Origin: Vibrio madracius | Lineage (GTDB): Bacteria; Pseudomonadota; Gammaproteobacteria; Enterobacterales; Vibrionaceae | DNA: 5,277 nt | Reading direction: 5' to 3' | Assembly (NCBI GenBank): GCA_000695745.1 | Contig: ASHK01000632.1 | Location: 1-5,277 of the forward strand | Shown here: one piece after another, positions 1-5,277 of the stretch | Position numbering within the stretch: the stretch's first letter is position 1 | Layout: each line of letters opens with the position of its first letter | Position numbers and translations under genes: made by a program | Notes under the pieces: model-generated | What the model was told of the DNA's origin: nothing | Database searches by the model: none | What the model saw: only the letters and a program-made list of their open reading frames with translations

Positions 1-15
1 CTTAATACCAGACAT
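1..15 (-). CDS. 5' end of an unidentified leftward gene (partial)
   Basis: Only the first five codons are in the window: ATG at 15-13, then Ser-Gly-Ile-Lys, running off the left edge. The start is supported by a perfect AAGGAG Shine-Dalgarno sequence at 27-22, six bases before the ATG. That is as good as the sites of etfB and etfA further right. Five residues are too few to name a product. The gene lies downstream of the methyltransferase on the same strand, 144 bp after its stop, and has a structured leader that could control its translation. It could be a chance SD-ATG pair, but the spacing and the match make a real start more likely. Confidence 0.55.
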
Positions 16-86
16 CAAATACTCCTTAGTAGCTTGCAAGAGAGTACGTTATCCTGCAAGCGAAGCGGACTCGCTTCAAGCTAAGG
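16..86 (-). promoter_or_regulatory. Structured 5' leader with a Shine-Dalgarno-covering hairpin and a competing hairpin
   Basis: Read on the minus strand, this leader ends at the ATG at 15-13. Bases 86-77 (CCTTAGCTTG) pair fully with 36-24 (CAAGCTACTAAGG), leaving a 3-base bulge. This stem contains four of the six bases of the AAGGAG at 27-22. It encloses a second hairpin, GAAGCG-AGTC-CGCTTC (77-62). A competing perfect 7-bp stem pairs GCTTGCA (61-55) with TGCAAGC (38-32) and would release the Shine-Dalgarno sequence. Bases 36-32 belong to both stems, so the two folds exclude each other. That arrangement is typical of translational riboswitches and attenuators. I recognise no known riboswitch class, and the pairing was found by eye without energy calculation, so a regulatory role is inference. 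Confidence 0.35.
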
Positions 87-101
87 GCGTTCAATATGTT
101 A

Positions 102-150
102 GCTAGGTTGCATATTTAATGCGCTGTGATTCATCTCATCGCAACCTAGC
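102..150. repeat. Perfect 10-bp inverted repeat after the methyltransferase gene
   Basis: GCTAGGTTGC at 102-111 is the exact reverse complement of GCAACCTAGC at 141-150, separated by 29 bases. On the minus strand it begins about ten bases after the methyltransferase stop codon at 162-160. It could fold as a 3' hairpin that protects or ends the transcript. There is no run of T after either arm and the loop is long, so a standard intrinsic terminator is unlikely. An operator with two half-sites is the alternative. The arms are clear; the function is unknown. Confidence 0.5.
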
Positions 151-159
151 ATGACGCTG

Positions 160-902
160 TTACTTCTTAACGCAAACCGCTAGAACATTACCGGATTGCT
201 GATCCCAAGGCGTGATTTTTTCATAATCATGCTCGAACAGATGCACATCGAACAGCGGCTCTAACAGTGCTTTTAGTTCTTGGATGGTAAACGCCACCAT
301 CGGATGCTCATCAAACCAACTTTGCGTTTCTTCACCGGTGGTTTTCTCAATATTGAGCTTAAGCGCCTGACGCTCACCCTCACCTTCGTAATACCAACCT
401 GAACGGAACGTAAACATACTGCCTTCACTCTCTGCCGAGTGCTGAACAAAGGAACGGTTGTCAATTTTCAGTCTATCCACTGCATTGAAGCAAAATACAC
501 CACCAGCTGACAAGGCGTTGAAAACGCTGTTAATACACTGTTTGAGTTTTCAATCCCATCACAGTAATGGATTGAATATAGAAAACAGGTAATCAAATCA
601 AGTGGCTGTGTCACAGTAAATTCGCTCATATTTTGTAGCGAAAACTGAGCTTCAGGACATCTAACCGATGCGAAATCCAACATAGGTTGATTGATATCCA
701 ACCCACTACTTTGATAGCCATAATCAATAAAGTGACGGACATGAGGACCTGTGCCACATGCTAAATCAAGATGAGTATTACCTTGATTTCCAAACAATTG
801 ATGCAATCGTTTTACGTTATGACTCTGCGCTTGGTAATCAATATCGACACACATTAGGTCGTAGTAACCAGAAAGGTCAGTATAGAGAGAATTGGCGGAC
901 AT
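160..902 (-). pseudogene. Class I SAM-dependent methyltransferase, interrupted by one frameshift
   Basis: The gene runs from ATG at 902-900 to TAA at 162-160. The first frame carries the S-adenosylmethionine-binding motif I, LDLACGTG (about residues 45-52), then an acidic residue in GLDINQPM (about 68-75) at the end of strand beta-2, then the motif IV-like DLITCFLYSIHYC (about 102-114). The frame breaks after Gly-Ile-Glu at about residue 118. The second frame continues the Rossmann fold with an ALSAGGVFCFNAVD strand and a C-terminal region ending NVLAVCVKK. Adding one base at the T4 run at 547-550 joins the halves into a normal 247-residue protein. No other stop intervenes, so the lesion may be a sequencing error. 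The substrate cannot be told: the motifs show only that it is a small-molecule-type methyltransferase rather than a DNA methylase. The Shine-Dalgarno sequence is weak (AGG about seven bases upstream). The gene lies 238 bp downstream of etfA on the same strand and has no obvious functional tie to it. Confidence 0.8.
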
Positions 903-1140
903 GTTTGCCTAGTCGTTGCCGACAAAAAACTGCGGGTGGCGCATCCTATACGAAATCAACGATATTCATAACAAAAAGTTGGCGCCCAAAAACAACTTTT
1001 CGACCAACTCACGTTTAAATGATAAATAATATCTATTATTCAATACTTTAATAACGAATTATCGAGTAATCACCATCCTCAAACTCGCTGTAGGAATTGT
1101 CCTAACAACGAAGTGGCGACTTTATGGTCAACCTAAGCTC
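903..1140. other. Intergenic gap between etfA and the methyltransferase gene
   Basis: I find no gene in this 238-bp gap; short open frames here show no recognisable protein. It is AT-rich from about 1012 to 1065, including a 7-bp inverted repeat AATAATA-TC-TATTATT at 1025-1040. On the minus strand a -10-like TATCAT lies at 1024-1019 without a convincing -35 box; it could drive the methyltransferase. A short stem, TGCG-CCACC-CGCA, followed by G and six T (943-924, minus strand) resembles a weak terminator just before the methyltransferase start, but four base pairs are too few to call. Confidence 0.4.
974..1000. repeat. 8-bp inverted repeat with A/T-rich arms, possible weak terminator
   Basis: AAAAGTTG at 974-981 pairs perfectly with CAACTTTT at 993-1000 around an 11-base loop. 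The arms give A and T tracts on both sides, as in bidirectional terminators. It lies about 140 bp beyond the etfA stop codon, which is far for an operon terminator, and the stem has only two G-C pairs. It could end the etfBA transcript or lie in the methyltransferase leader. The repeat itself is certain; the function is a guess. Confidence 0.3.
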
Positions 1141-2085
1141 TTAAGGTACTTTGTCGATAAGCTCCGGCATAATCTCAAATAAGTCCCCGACTAATCCGTA
1201 GTCCGCAACTTGGAAAATAGGCGCTTCAGGATCACTGTTTATCGCAACGATCACTTTAGAGTCTTTCATCCCTGCCATATGTTGGATCGCGCCTGAAATA
1301 CCGATAGCAATGTACAAATCCGGTGCAACAATTTTCCCCGTCTGGCCAACTTGCAGATCATTTGAAACAAACCCCGCATCAACCGCGGCTCGGGACGCAC
1401 CAATGGCACCTCCGAGTTTATCAGCGAGTTGTTCAACCAAAGTAAAGTTGTCTTTACTGCCTACGCCACGCCCACCTGAAATAACAACACGAGCCGCAGC
1501 TAGTTCAGGGCGCTCACTTTCATTTTGTTGCTGAGAGACAAATGCAGAAAGGCCATTCTCAACATCATGACCATCGACAGTTATTATTGTCGCTTTATTC
1601 GCGAGTTCATGCTCCACTGCATCAAACGCCGAACCCCGTATTGTCATGAGTATCTTTTCATCTGTCGACTTCACTTTCGCGAGCGCGTTACCGGCATAAA
1701 TTGGACGGATAACCGTATCTGCCGTTACAATTTCCACGACATCAGAAAGCTGGCCTACGTCGAGTAGCGCAGCAATGCGTGGTAGCAGATTTTTGCCAAA
1801 TGTCGTCGCTGGAGCCAAGATATGTGTAAAGTCTTTGGCAAGCTGCACCGCTATTGGCGCTCCGTTCTCTGCAAGTAAATGACTAAATTGTTCATTGTCG
1901 GCGACGATGACCTGCTTGACGATCTCGCATTGGCCAATACGCTCTATTACCTCCTGACATTGATACCCCATGACGAGCACCGAAATGTCTTCACCTATTT
2001 GCGCTGCTGCGGATAGCGTTTTAAAGGTATCAAGCGCTACGCTGTGGTTATCGTGCTCTGCAATAACAAGAATTTGCGTATCCAT
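1141..2085 (-). CDS. etfA: Electron transfer flavoprotein alpha subunit
   Basis: This is the FAD-binding subunit of the soluble ETF heterodimer. It takes electrons from acyl-CoA dehydrogenases and related flavoenzymes and delivers them to ETF:ubiquinone oxidoreductase. The 314-residue frame is intact and of usual family length. The N-terminal alpha/beta domain (about 1-190) begins with TQILVIAEH. The C-terminal FAD domain carries GGRGVGS (204-210), [12 protein letters not shown] (229-240), [13 protein letters not shown] (246-258) and [12 protein letters not shown] (262-273), then [21 protein letters not shown] (281-301). Arg232, Thr249 and His269 align by spacing with human ETFA Arg249, Thr266 and His286, the known flavin contacts, so this is a housekeeping (group I) ETF rather than a bifurcating FixB type. 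The start at 2085 has AAGGAG at 2099-2094, eight bases upstream. The gene lies 27 bp after the true end of etfB, so the two are co-transcribed. It is one of two genes here free of indels. Confidence 0.97.
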   Translation of the reverse strand: MDTQILVIAEHDNHSVALDTFKTLSAAAQIGEDISVLVMGYQCQEVIERIGQCEIVKQVIVADNEQFSHLLAENGAPIAVQLAKDFTHILAPATTFGKNLLPRIAALLDVGQLSDVVEIVTADTVIRPIYAGNALAKVKSTDEKILMTIRGSAFDAVEHELANKATIITVDGHDVENGLSAFVSQQQNESERPELAAARVVISGGRGVGSKDNFTLVEQLADKLGGAIGASRAAVDAGFVSNDLQVGQTGKIVAPDLYIAIGISGAIQHMAGMKDSKVIVAINSDPEAPIFQVADYGLVGDLFEIMPELIDKVP

Positions 2086-2093
2086 AATCCTCT

Positions 2094-2099
2094 CTCCTT
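2094..2099 (-). promoter_or_regulatory. Ribosome-binding site of etfA
   Basis: A perfect AAGGAG lies eight bases before the etfA ATG at 2085-2083. It sits in the 27-bp gap after the reconstructed etfB stop codon and fixes the etfA start. Confidence 0.8.
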
Positions 2100-2112
2100 G
2101 ATACTCTCCGGC

Positions 2113-2861
2113 TTAAAGTACTTTTGCTTCATTCGTTAACTTATCGATCAGCTCATCCACAGTTGCGACTTTCACGCCAGCTGGACGCGCTTTGGAACCA
2201 AGACTTCCAAAACCTGATGTTTCGGACTCAAGTTCACGCCCAATGAGTCAACATCGATAACATCAAGTGGCTTGCGCTTGGCCTTCATGATGTTAGGTAA
2301 GGACGCATAACGAGGCTCGTTCAACCTCAAATCGGTACTTATTATGGCTGGTAACGTCAGCTTCAAGGTCTCCAATCCCCCGTCTATCTCTCTCGTGACG
2401 TCAACATGCTCCCCCGATAGTATGACTTGCGAGGCAAACGTTCCTTGGGGTCTACTCGTCAAAGCCGCCAGCATTTGCGCAACTTGATTGTTGTCCGTAT
2501 CGATCGATTGTTTGCCTAGTAGAACCAGTGTTGGCTGTTCTTTTTCAACCATCGCTGTCAAGATTTTTGCTACTGCTAAAGGCTCAGGTGATTCTGCCGC
2601 TTCTATGTGAATCGCTCTATCAGCTCCCAAAGCAAGGGCATTACGCAACGTTTCTTGCACTGCCTTATCGCCAATACTCACCACGATCACTTCGTCTACA
2701 GAACCTGATTCTTTGAGTCTTATGGCTTCTTCCACGGCAATCTCACAGAAAGGATTCATCGACATTTTGACGTTAGCGGTTTCAACGCCACTACCATCTT
2801 TAAGAACACGAACTTTCACATAGGGATCAACGACACGCTTTACAGCAACTAACACCTTCAT
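2113..2861 (-). CDS. etfB: Electron transfer flavoprotein beta subunit, frameshifted near its C-terminus
   Basis: This is the AMP-binding ETF subunit that docks onto dehydrogenases. From ATG at 2861 it shows [33 protein letters not shown] (31-50), [13 protein letters not shown] (114-126) and the ETF-beta signature [20 protein letters not shown] (156-175). The recognition loop [14 protein letters not shown] follows (184-197). Leu188 matches the human anchor Leu195, and Lys193 matches a lysine that is methylated in the human protein. The open frame stops at 2172 after 229 residues with an atypical tail. Adding one base at the TTT run near 2191-2193 gives the expected ending [19 protein letters not shown] plus nine further residues, with TAA at 2115-2113. 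That makes 249 residues, the normal family length. AAGGAG at 2872-2867 supports the start. It is the first gene of the etfBA operon, divergent from the oxidoreductase gene. The frameshift may be a read error; if real, the last 25 residues are replaced. Confidence 0.93.
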
Positions 2862-2866
2862 ACCGA

Positions 2867-2872
2867 CTCCTT
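2867..2872 (-). promoter_or_regulatory. Ribosome-binding site of etfB
   Basis: A perfect AAGGAG lies five bases upstream of the etfB ATG at 2861-2859, and confirms that start. Confidence 0.8.
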
Positions 2873-2916
2873 GAATAGAACGAACAAGCCTAATGGTTAT
2901 TATTTGAGCTTAGTAA

Positions 2917-2936
2917 AGTTTACGTTTACGTCAACT
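2917..2936. promoter_or_regulatory. Imperfect 20-bp palindrome, candidate LiuR-type operator between divergent ETF genes
   Basis: AGTTTACGTTTACGTCAACT matches its own reverse complement at 16 of 20 positions, with conserved AGTT, ACGT, ACGT and AACT blocks. It also contains a TTTACG direct repeat. It lies in the middle of the 135-bp gap between the divergent etfB and ETF:ubiquinone oxidoreductase genes. From memory it resembles the operators of LiuR, a MerR-family regulator of branched-chain amino acid and fatty-acid breakdown in gammaproteobacteria. It includes TTGACG on the minus strand (2934-2929), a possible -35 box for etfB. The palindrome is seen; the regulator is inferred. Confidence 0.55.
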
Positions 2937-2946
2937 GCACTATAGT
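2919..2946 (+). promoter_or_regulatory. Possible promoter of the ETF:ubiquinone oxidoreductase gene
   Basis: TTTACG at 2919-2924 and TATAGT at 2941-2946 are spaced 16 bases apart and could serve as -35 and -10 boxes reading right. The -35 box lies inside the 20-bp palindrome, so a protein bound there would affect this promoter. The spacing is slightly short and TTATAC at 2946-2951 is a rival -10 box, so the call is tentative. Confidence 0.3.
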
Positions 2947-2962
2947 TATACGTAGAGTTCCG

Positions 2963-2976
2963 AAATGGGCCCATTT
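2963..2976. repeat. Perfect 14-bp palindrome upstream of the oxidoreductase start
   Basis: AAATGGGCCCATTT is an exact palindrome with no spacer, ending 20 bases before the ATG at 2997. It does not fit the FadR or PsrA operator patterns I know. It would fall just downstream of the likely transcription start. A repressor site is the most natural reading, since a hairpin with no loop would have to lose its central pairs. Confidence 0.5.
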
Positions 2977-2996
2977 GGTAAAATTAGGTGGTGAAC

Positions 2997-4662
2997 ATGG
3001 AAAGAGAATGCATGGAATTTGACGTGGTTATTGTTGGTGCTGGCCCGCGGGTCTTGCTTGTGCCATTCATCTTACACAGCTTGCGTCGCAAAACGACGCT
3101 GAATTATCAGTGTGTGTTATTGAGAAAGGTGCCGAAGTTGGGGCTCATATTCTCTCTGGTGCTGTGTTTGAAACCAGAGCGCTTGATGAGCTTATTCCTG
3201 ACTGGCAATCGCTAAACGCACCGGTGAACAATCCTGTGCTGCAAGATAACTTCCTCTATCTAACTACCCAGTACAATCATCTAAACATACCGTCATTTCT
3301 GACGCCAGCCACCCTACACAACAACGAAGAGAATCACATCATTAGTCTTGGCTTGTTGTGTCAATGGCTCGCAGAGCAGGCAGAACGCCTTGGCGTTGAA
3401 ATCTTTCCTGGCTTTGCAGCGCAGCACGTTCTTTATTCAGATACAGGCGCAGTGATTGGTGTTTGTACTTCTGATATGGGATTAGATAAGCAAGGAGAAC
3501 AAAAAAGCACGTTTGAAGCAGGAATAGAATTAAAAGGTAAGTACACCATTTTCGCTGAAGGTGCGCGTGGCCATTTAGGTAAGGAGCTTATTCAGAGATT
3601 TAAGCTCGATCAGGCAAGCAGCCACAGCATTACGCACTAGGGTTCAAAGAAGTTTGGCAACTACCCGATGAGCAGCCCTACTACGCCAAAGGCAAAGTCA
3701 TTCATGGCGTCGGTTGGCCCTTGCACGACTCTAAAGCCACAGGAGGCACCTTTGTCTACCACTTGGACAATCATCAAATCGCTGTAGGTCTTATTGTCGA
3801 CCTCAATTACACCAACCCACACCTAAGTCCCTTTGACGAATTTCAACGCTTCAAACACCACCCAGCCATTGTGAAATACCTTCACGATGGAGAACGTCTC
3901 TCGTTTGGTGCAAGAGCCATCGCTAAAGGTGGTCTTCGTTCGCTCCCCAAACAGCAATTCCCTGGAGGGCTGCTCATTGGTTGTGATGCTGGCACACTGA
4001 ACATGGCAAAATAAAAGGTACTCACACAGCAATGAAGTCCGGCATGTTATCTGCCGAGGCGGTTTACCAACAACTCGCGAAGGGATGCGCCCACAATGAG
4101 GCGGATTATCAAACCTTATTTGAAACGTCTTGGCTCCATAAAGAACTCAGCGACACACAAAAACTTTGGCGCTAACTTGCATCGTTTTGGCGAGCCTCTA
4201 GGAGGCATGCTCAATGTACTCGAACAAAATGTGTGGACCCGTTTATTCAAACGCCCGATTCCTTGGACAGTCACTGATACCAATGACGATCATTCACATT
4301 TAGCACATAAGGCCAGCGTTCCTAGCATTAGCTACCCAAAACCCGATGGGGTCTTGAGTTTTGACAAACCCTCTTCGGTTTATTTGTCTGGTACCCAGCA
4401 TGAAGAGAATCAACCGTGTCATCTGCAACTTCTCGATGTCAATATGGTCACCGATAGCCATATTCCCCAGTTTGACGAGCCTAGTCAGCGCTATTGTCCT
4501 GCTGGTGTGTATGAGATTATTGAGGTGGAAGGTCGCAAACAGCTGCAAATCAACGCTACTAACTGTCTGCACTGCAAGACTTGCGACATTAAAGACCCAT
4601 CAGCCAATATAAAATGGACCCCACCAGAAGGCGGTGGCGGTCCAAATTATCAAGCTATGTAA
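2997..4662 (+). pseudogene. etfD: Electron transfer flavoprotein:ubiquinone oxidoreductase, broken by four single-base indels
   Basis: This peripheral membrane flavoprotein passes electrons from reduced ETF through FAD and a [4Fe-4S] cluster to the quinone pool. The chosen ATG at 2997 gives MERECMEFDVVIVGAGP, the usual start of the bacterial family, with AGGTGG five bases upstream; upstream GTG codons and ATG 3012 are less likely. Reading across the indels gives 555 residues. These include the FAD motif G14-A-G-P-A-G19, then EKGAEVGAHILSGAVFE, then VGLIVDLNYTNPHLSPFDEF in the quinone-binding part. FPGGLLIGCDAGTLNMAKIK is the second FAD contact. Cluster cysteines are at 501, 524, 527 and 530 (CPAGVY and CLHCKTC). 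The breaks are: one base missing in CCC 3044-3046, in GG 3613-3614 and in A4 4008-4011, and one extra A in A5 4159-4163. Every key motif survives, so the gene may be intact in the organism. The symbol etfD is a comparative-genomics name; fixC is a related family. Confidence 0.93.
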
Positions 4663-4684
4663 TAGTCAACGAGAACCACGGCGG

Positions 4685-5277
4685 TTAAATCACTAAGCCG
4701 CCATCCACTTCGATGACGCGACCATTTACGTATTCATTTTCCAGTATAAAACGCACCGTGTGAGCGATCTCAGATGGGTCAGCCATTCGTCTTACTGGCA
4801 CCATATGCTCAAGTCTTTCACGAGCTTCTGGCTTCATTTGCGCAGTCATTGATGTCTCAACGACACCCGGCGCAATGGCAGCAGCGCGAATGCCATAGCG
4901 CGCAAGTTCTTTCCCCCAAACAGAAGCCATGGTCGCCACCGCCGCTTTAGAAGCGGCATAGTTGGTTTGCCCCATGTTTCCCGCCCTCGACACACTAGAG
5001 ATGTTGATAATTACACCTCTTGAGTCCGTTTCGATCATTTTTACTGCAGCTTCACGGCCACATAAAAACGTACCAGTTAGATTAACGTTGATGACCGAGT
5101 TGAACTGGTCTAAAGACATCTTAGATATCTCACCATCTCTCGCTTTCACTAGCATGCCATCACGCAGAATACCGGCATTATTGATTAAACCATTTAGCGC
5201 ACCAAAATCAGTGACAATGTCACTAAATACAGATTCCACCTGTTCTTCATTGGTCACATCAACTTGGTAGATCTGTG
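4685..5277 (-). CDS. Short-chain dehydrogenase/reductase, FabG-like (N-terminus outside window)
   Basis: This is an NAD(P)H-dependent 3-oxoacyl- or 3-hydroxyacyl-type reductase by family. The visible 196 residues begin QIYQVDVTNEEQ and run to the TAA at 4687-4685. The frame is open to the window edge, so the GTG at 5257-5255 is an internal Val codon, not a start. The missing N-terminus should hold the TGxxxGIG cofactor motif. Seen are LINNAGILRDG, the catalytic-tetrad Asn in NVNLTGTF, the Ser in NISSVSRAG, then the YAASK pair (Tyr at 4960-4958, Lys at 4948-4946), the PGVVET loop and the C-terminal VDGGLVI. The ARDGEISKM insertion after LRDGMLVK is typical of FabG paralogues found near acyl-CoA genes, not of the fatty-acid-synthesis FabG itself. 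It converges on the oxidoreductase gene with 22 bp between stop codons. The context suggests acyl-CoA breakdown, but the true substrate is not readable here. No indels are visible. Confidence 0.9.
   Translation of the reverse strand, partial: QIYQVDVTNEEQVESVFSDIVTDFGALNGLINNAGILRDGMLVKARDGEISKMSLDQFNSVINVNLTGTFLCGREAAVKMIETDSRGVIINISSVSRAGNMGQTNYAASKAAVATMASVWGKELARYGIRAAAIAPGVVETSMTAQMKPEARERLEHMVPVRRMADPSEIAHTVRFILENEYVNGRVIEVDGGLVI

Noticed and set aside
99..152. 17-codon open frame on the minus strand within the inverted repeat, a possible leader peptide
   Set aside because: It has no Shine-Dalgarno sequence before its ATG and no run of regulatory codons; its ends simply fall in the repeat arms.
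24..157. Integron attC-like site, suggested by paired arms and a GGGCGTT stretch
   Set aside because: The paired R-box and L-box arrangement (GTTRRRY with RYYYAAC) is missing, and the flanking genes are not a cassette array.
758..1018. Plus-strand open frame of 86 codons over the methyltransferase start
   Set aside because: It lies mostly antisense to the methyltransferase gene, has low-complexity content and no ribosome-binding site, so it is a shadow frame.
4001..4020. Programmed -1 frameshift at the A-rich stretch in the oxidoreductase gene
   Set aside because: There is no complete slippery heptamer, and the family is normally made from one continuous frame. Three other indels in the same gene make a missing base more likely.
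4680..4702. Terminator hairpin GGCGG/CCGCC between the convergent genes
   Set aside because: The stem is only five pairs plus a bulged extension, it overlaps the reductase stop and last codons, and no T-run follows on either strand.
5255..5257. GTG as the start of the reductase
   Set aside because: The frame continues upstream to the window edge with the conserved YQVDV strand, so this GTG is an internal Val codon.

Overview
The window looks like chromosomal DNA from a gammaproteobacterium, most likely Vibrionaceae. I base this on the protein sequences and the moderate base composition, and I ran no database search. Its core is an electron-transfer-flavoprotein (ETF) module. On the minus strand, etfB (2113-2861) and etfA (1141-2085) form a two-gene operon. 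The gene for ETF:ubiquinone oxidoreductase (2997-4662, plus strand) diverges from it. A short-chain dehydrogenase/reductase of the FabG-like type (4685 to beyond 5277, minus strand) converges tail-to-tail on the oxidoreductase. Left of etfA lies a class I SAM-dependent methyltransferase gene (160-902, minus). At the far left edge the first five codons of another leftward gene are visible (1-15, minus) with a strong ribosome-binding site.

How the genes work together: acyl-CoA dehydrogenases, and dehydrogenases of branched-chain amino acid breakdown, hand electrons to the EtfA/EtfB heterodimer. The membrane-associated FAD/[4Fe-4S] oxidoreductase then passes them to the quinone pool. The neighbouring reductase fits a fatty-acid or branched-chain acyl-CoA setting. 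The 135-bp gap between etfB and the oxidoreductase holds an imperfect 20-bp palindrome (2917-2936), placed so that one regulator could control both directions. It resembles the LiuR-type operators I remember for such genes. A separate perfect 14-bp palindrome (2963-2976) lies just upstream of the oxidoreductase ribosome-binding site.

The most striking feature is six single-base indels: one in the methyltransferase, one near the end of etfB and four in the oxidoreductase. Each sits at or next to a short homopolymer run, and correcting each one restores a normal-length protein with its key motifs. etfA and the visible part of the reductase are clean. Raw-read or assembly error is the simplest explanation, but real decay cannot be excluded from sequence alone.

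I see no new multi-gene system. The best candidate for something undescribed is the leader of the leftmost gene (16-86, minus strand). It can fold into two mutually exclusive hairpins, one of which covers the Shine-Dalgarno sequence.
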